Part shown: piece after piece, positions 61,482-64,000 of the stretch
Position numbering within the stretch: position 1 is the stretch's first letter
Layout of the letters: the number at the start of each line of letters is the position of its first letter
From: Hortaea werneckii
Lineage: Eukaryota > Ascomycota > Dothideomycetes > Mycosphaerellales > Teratosphaeriaceae
NCBI GenBank assembly: GCA_037044905.1
Contig: JBAOKB010000020.1
Coordinates: 806,001 to 870,000 of the forward strand
DNA: 64,000 nt
Direction: 5' to 3'
Translations under genes and position numbers: made by a program
Notes under the pieces: generated by a model
Database searches by the model: none
Told to the model about the DNA's origin: nothing
The model's input: the letters and a program-made list of their open reading frames with translations, nothing else

Positions 61482-64000
61482 ATGTCAGCCCAGGATGAGC
61501 CGGAGCAGAAAGCGTCTCAATCCTACCTCAGTAAGCTGTCACCGTGGAGTCGAAGTCCGCGAATAGGGCCGAGCGATGCCAAAGAACCAAAGCCTCCATC
61601 GAAACCGCCATTGCAACAACAGAAGGGCAGAGACCATGTCGTCAGCCATAGGCACAGAATAAGTTTGAAGAAGTATCCAAAAGACTGTCCGCCCCTGCGC
61701 CCTTGCTGGTTCCATGCGGTAGACGTACCAAAGCGGAGGCCGCATCCGGCTGTTGGCGATCTTAGCGAAGAGAAGGCGAGGACTATACCAAAGAAGTTTG
61801 CTTCCTTCTCAATCAGGGACTCGAAAGCCATCGAGGCAGCGTTTCAGGATCTACTTGAAGAGGACGAGAATGAGGAGGCGCGGACAAAGTTGGAATCCAA
61901 AGTAGGGGACATTTCGTTACAAGGAAACACCGCCGCCATAGCGGATGGCAAACCCAATAGCAACTTGCGAGACGCAAGCAATCGGAGACCAACCCGGAAG
62001 GTTGCTGTGAACGAAGACTACCTCTTCGACGTGGACGTGGAAGCACGTGAATTGGCACCCGCGTATTGGCTTGGACCAGTGTATGATGTACGAAGAGGGA
62101 CCTGGTTCTATCAGGACGGGAATACGCAAAGGCCGTGCGACGAGAATCTAGCTGCGCAGCTTGAGGAAGGCTACTTAAAGGTGAAAGCTTGGCGATTTCC
62201 CTCTGCACAGCAAGCTCAATCTCAGAAGCAGAGATCGTCCTCGCAGCCTCGAGCGAGGCCTACTTCGTGGACACCAGGACAAGATGCCAGTGCCGCCGCA
62301 AAAGCAAAAGTGGCGGACTCCACACCGATCACGCCTCATTCTTCGAGCGGCGACCTGCGCTCTCGTGCGGCCGAGCAAGCAGCAAACCAGTCGAACCAGA
62401 CGAACGCTGTTGAGAGCCAGGGTGAACAACCACAGAATACCTATCGCCTCTTTGGCTCTCACATGAACTCTGTCGTCACCTATCAAGATGCAACCACTGC
62501 TTGGCTGCTGACAGATGACTTTATGTCGCGCATGAGTTCGACCATGTACTCTCGCTTCGCTGGCGGAGGCCACTTTGCCGGCGTGAAGATGACAAGAGGC
62601 TACGTCAATCCTGATAAGAAGCCGGAGAGCAAGACTGAGAAAGCCGCGGGCAAATCGGCTTCAAAAGACCAGAGCGACACGCCGGGCGAAAGCGCCGAAT
62701 CAAGCGGTGAAGAGCAACGGCAAAGCACCTCTGAAGTACGACGGCAGAACTTGACGAGGCAGATGTCATCTCTGCTCGAAGACCCGTCTCGTGAGGACCC
62801 GGAGAAACAAGATGAGGAAGCAAGGCGACTCGACCAACGTGAAATCGAAGACGACTATAGAGAGACCGAGGGTGACGAACAGGGTCGCGAGATAGAGCAT
62901 CTCATACTTGTCACGCACGGTATTGGTCAACGACTAGGGCTGCGCCTCGAGAGCGTCAACTTCGTGCATGACGTGAACACTTTACGCAAGACACTCAAGG
63001 CTGTTTACGCCGACTCACCAGATCTTCGCGCCCTCAATGCGGAGCTAGGTAATACTGAGCGCGTAAACAGTCGTGTACAGGTGCTGCCAATCTGTTGGCG
63101 CCATTTGCTTGACTTCCCAAAGCAAAGTCTGAAGCACAATCGCAAAGAGCATGACCTCGCTGATGCAGATGTCGATGACGATGAGTTCCCTAGCCTTGAA
63201 GACATCACTGTCGAGGGCGTACCTGCAGTGCGAAACCTCATCACCGATCTTGCACTTGACATTTTGCTTTATCAGTCCCCTGCATACAAAGAGCACATAT
63301 CTCGCATCGTGCTTTCGGAGTGCAATCGCATCTATCGTCTTTTCATGGAACGGAATCCTTCCTTCAATGGCAAAGTGAGCTTGATAGGACACTCACTTGG
63401 CTCAGCGATCATGTTTGATATCTTATGCAAGCAAGGCATAGACCAACAACCCGGCAAGAGTTCCAGCAAGAGAAGCCAAGATGCGCAAAAGTTGGACTTC
63501 GAGGTCGAAGATTTCTATGCTCTTGGGTCACCAATCGGTCTCTTCCAGATGCTCAAAGGTCGAAACATTGTCGCGAGAGAAAAGGGAGAGAGTCGAAGGC
63601 GCGCTATGAGCAGTATGGACGATCCTATGCTTGACACGCCGTCGCTGGGTGCTGGAAGGAAGACTGGCCCTTCGCTAGGTGCTATGGGGGCAACGCCTTC
63701 CGCTGAAGTACCAAATTCGAGCCCGAAGTGCACGCAGCTCTTCAACATCTTCCATCCTACGGACCCGATCTCTTACCGCATCGAACCACTCATTTCTCCG
63801 GCCATGGCGAGCTTGAAACCCCAACCTCTCCCATACACCAAGCGTGGTATCTTTGGCGCACCAATGGGCCAAGGTCTAACAGGCATCGGCGCACGTGTTA
63901 GTCAAAGCGTAAGCTCGATGTGGTCGTCAATGGCCTCTAGTCTTCTCACCCGGGGCTTGGGATACAGTGGCGCGGAGCCAACAGGCCAGCTACCTACAAG
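61482..64000 (+). CDS. DDHD-domain phospholipase (PA-PLA1/iPLA1 type), 3' partial
   Basis: An open frame from ATG 61482 to the right edge gives 839 residues without a stop or needed intron. An N-terminal WWE-like/conserved segment reads DYLFDVDVEARELAPAYWLGPVYDVRRGTWFY. The lipase core has HLILVTHGIGQRLGLRLES and the nucleophile elbow G-H-S-L-G in VSLIGHSLGSAIMFDIL. It is followed by a DDHD domain beginning LDFEVEDFYALGSPIGLFQMLKGRNI and FNIFHPTDPISYRIEPLI. Relatives are mammalian DDHD1/2 and yeast YOR022C, intracellular phospholipases A1 acting on phosphatidic acid at ER/mitochondria. Two low-complexity, acidic or Ser-rich inserts (about 265-320 and 390-465) interrupt the family core. The end of the DDHD domain lies beyond the window, so length and catalytic Asp/His cannot be checked completely. 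Confidence 0.93.
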   Translation, partial: MSAQDEPEQKASQSYLSKLSPWSRSPRIGPSDAKEPKPPSKPPLQQQKGRDHVVSHRHRISLKKYPKDCPPLRPCWFHAVDVPKRRPHPAVGDLSEEKARTIPKKFASFSIRDSKAIEAAFQDLLEEDENEEARTKLESKVGDISLQGNTAAIADGKPNSNLRDASNRRPTRKVAVNEDYLFDVDVEARELAPAYWLGPVYDVRRGTWFYQDGNTQRPCDENLAAQLEEGYLKVKAWRFPSAQQAQSQKQRSSSQPRARPTSWTPGQDASAAAKAKVADSTPITPHSSSGDLRSRAAEQAANQSNQTNAVESQGEQPQNTYRLFGSHMNSVVTYQDATTAWLLTDDFMSRMSSTMYSRFAGGGHFAGVKMTRGYVNPDKKPESKTEKAAGKSASKDQSDTPGESAESSGEEQRQSTSEVRRQNLTRQMSSLLEDPSREDPEKQDEEARRLDQREIEDDYRETEGDEQGREIEHLILVTHGIGQRLGLRLESVNFVHDVNTLRKTLKAVYADSPDLRALNAELGNTERVNSRVQVLPICWRHLLDFPKQSLKHNRKEHDLADADVDDDEFPSLEDITVEGVPAVRNLITDLALDILLYQSPAYKEHISRIVLSECNRIYRLFMERNPSFNGKVSLIGHSLGSAIMFDILCKQGIDQQPGKSSSKRSQDAQKLDFEVEDFYALGSPIGLFQMLKGRNIVAREKGESRRRAMSSMDDPMLDTPSLGAGRKTGPSLGAMGATPSAEVPNSSPKCTQLFNIFHPTDPISYRIEPLISPAMASLKPQPLPYTKRGIFGAPMGQGLTGIGARVSQSVSSMWSSMASSLLTRGLGYSGAEPTGQLPT

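Noticed and set aside
1..64000. Defence systems, CRISPR, biosynthetic clusters, transposases, viral insertions
   Set aside because: No reverse transcriptase, transposase, integrase, polyketide/non-ribosomal synthase or repeat-spacer pattern appears in any frame I read. The window is dominated by conserved eukaryotic genes.

Overview
The window is nuclear DNA of a filamentous ascomycete (Pezizomycotina; a dothideomycete is my best guess, by inference only). The evidence is mostly 50-120 bp introns with GT..AG ends and CTAAC/CTGAC branch sites, gene spacing of about 0.3-1.5 kb, and fungal protein families: MAP kinase of the Fus3/Pmk1 type, CIA84-like PPR protein, bifunctional pseudouridine enzyme, CUE-AlkB-GRF fusion and Atg7. 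About 25 protein genes can be supported. I see no tRNA, rRNA, CRISPR or intact transposon.

Layout. 1-5.1 kb: tail of a Q/Y-rich protein, one possible small gene, and about 3.5 kb of apparently gene-free DNA with a TTGTC-type simple-sequence array. 5.1-15.2 kb: CIA84-like PPR protein, coatomer zeta, a Sas2-like MYST acetyltransferase, MCM2 and a UBR7/Mlo2-like protein. 16.2-20 kb: a 2EXR-type protein, an AlkB fusion and a GNAT acetyltransferase. 20.3-25.8 kb: the hnRNP HRP1 with a 1,142-bp intron, and the Rab GAP GYP1. 25.8-30.1 kb: dCMP deaminase and ATG7. 30.5-40.3 kb: the CwfJ-family gene DRN1 and the 7.6-kb UTP20. 40.6-45 kb: pseudouridine-metabolising bifunctional enzyme and OST1. 45.3-50.1 kb: a secreted MRJP/yellow-type protein and MPE1. 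51-57.9 kb: a Yippee protein, the MAP kinase, an AT-hook nuclear protein and an RWD protein. 58.7-64 kb: RPL44, a hotdog thioesterase and a DDHD phospholipase running off the right edge.

Most genes are housekeeping: replication, ribosome and rRNA processing, mRNA 3'-end formation (HRP1 and MPE1), secretion and glycosylation (coatomer zeta, OST1, GYP1), autophagy, nucleotide repair and salvage. Many lie in divergent pairs sharing 200-550 bp between start codons. No operon-like cluster, secondary-metabolite cluster or defence system is visible.

The most interesting sequence-level signals are splicing features. They are a possible intron across the MAP kinase stop codon that would add 72 residues, the very long HRP1 intron, a probable 14-nt microexon in GYP1, three stop-free introns of length divisible by three, and an intron lying at the domain junction of the pseudouridine fusion enzyme. 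All splice junctions were inferred by eye from frame, family conservation and splice consensus, without transcript data.
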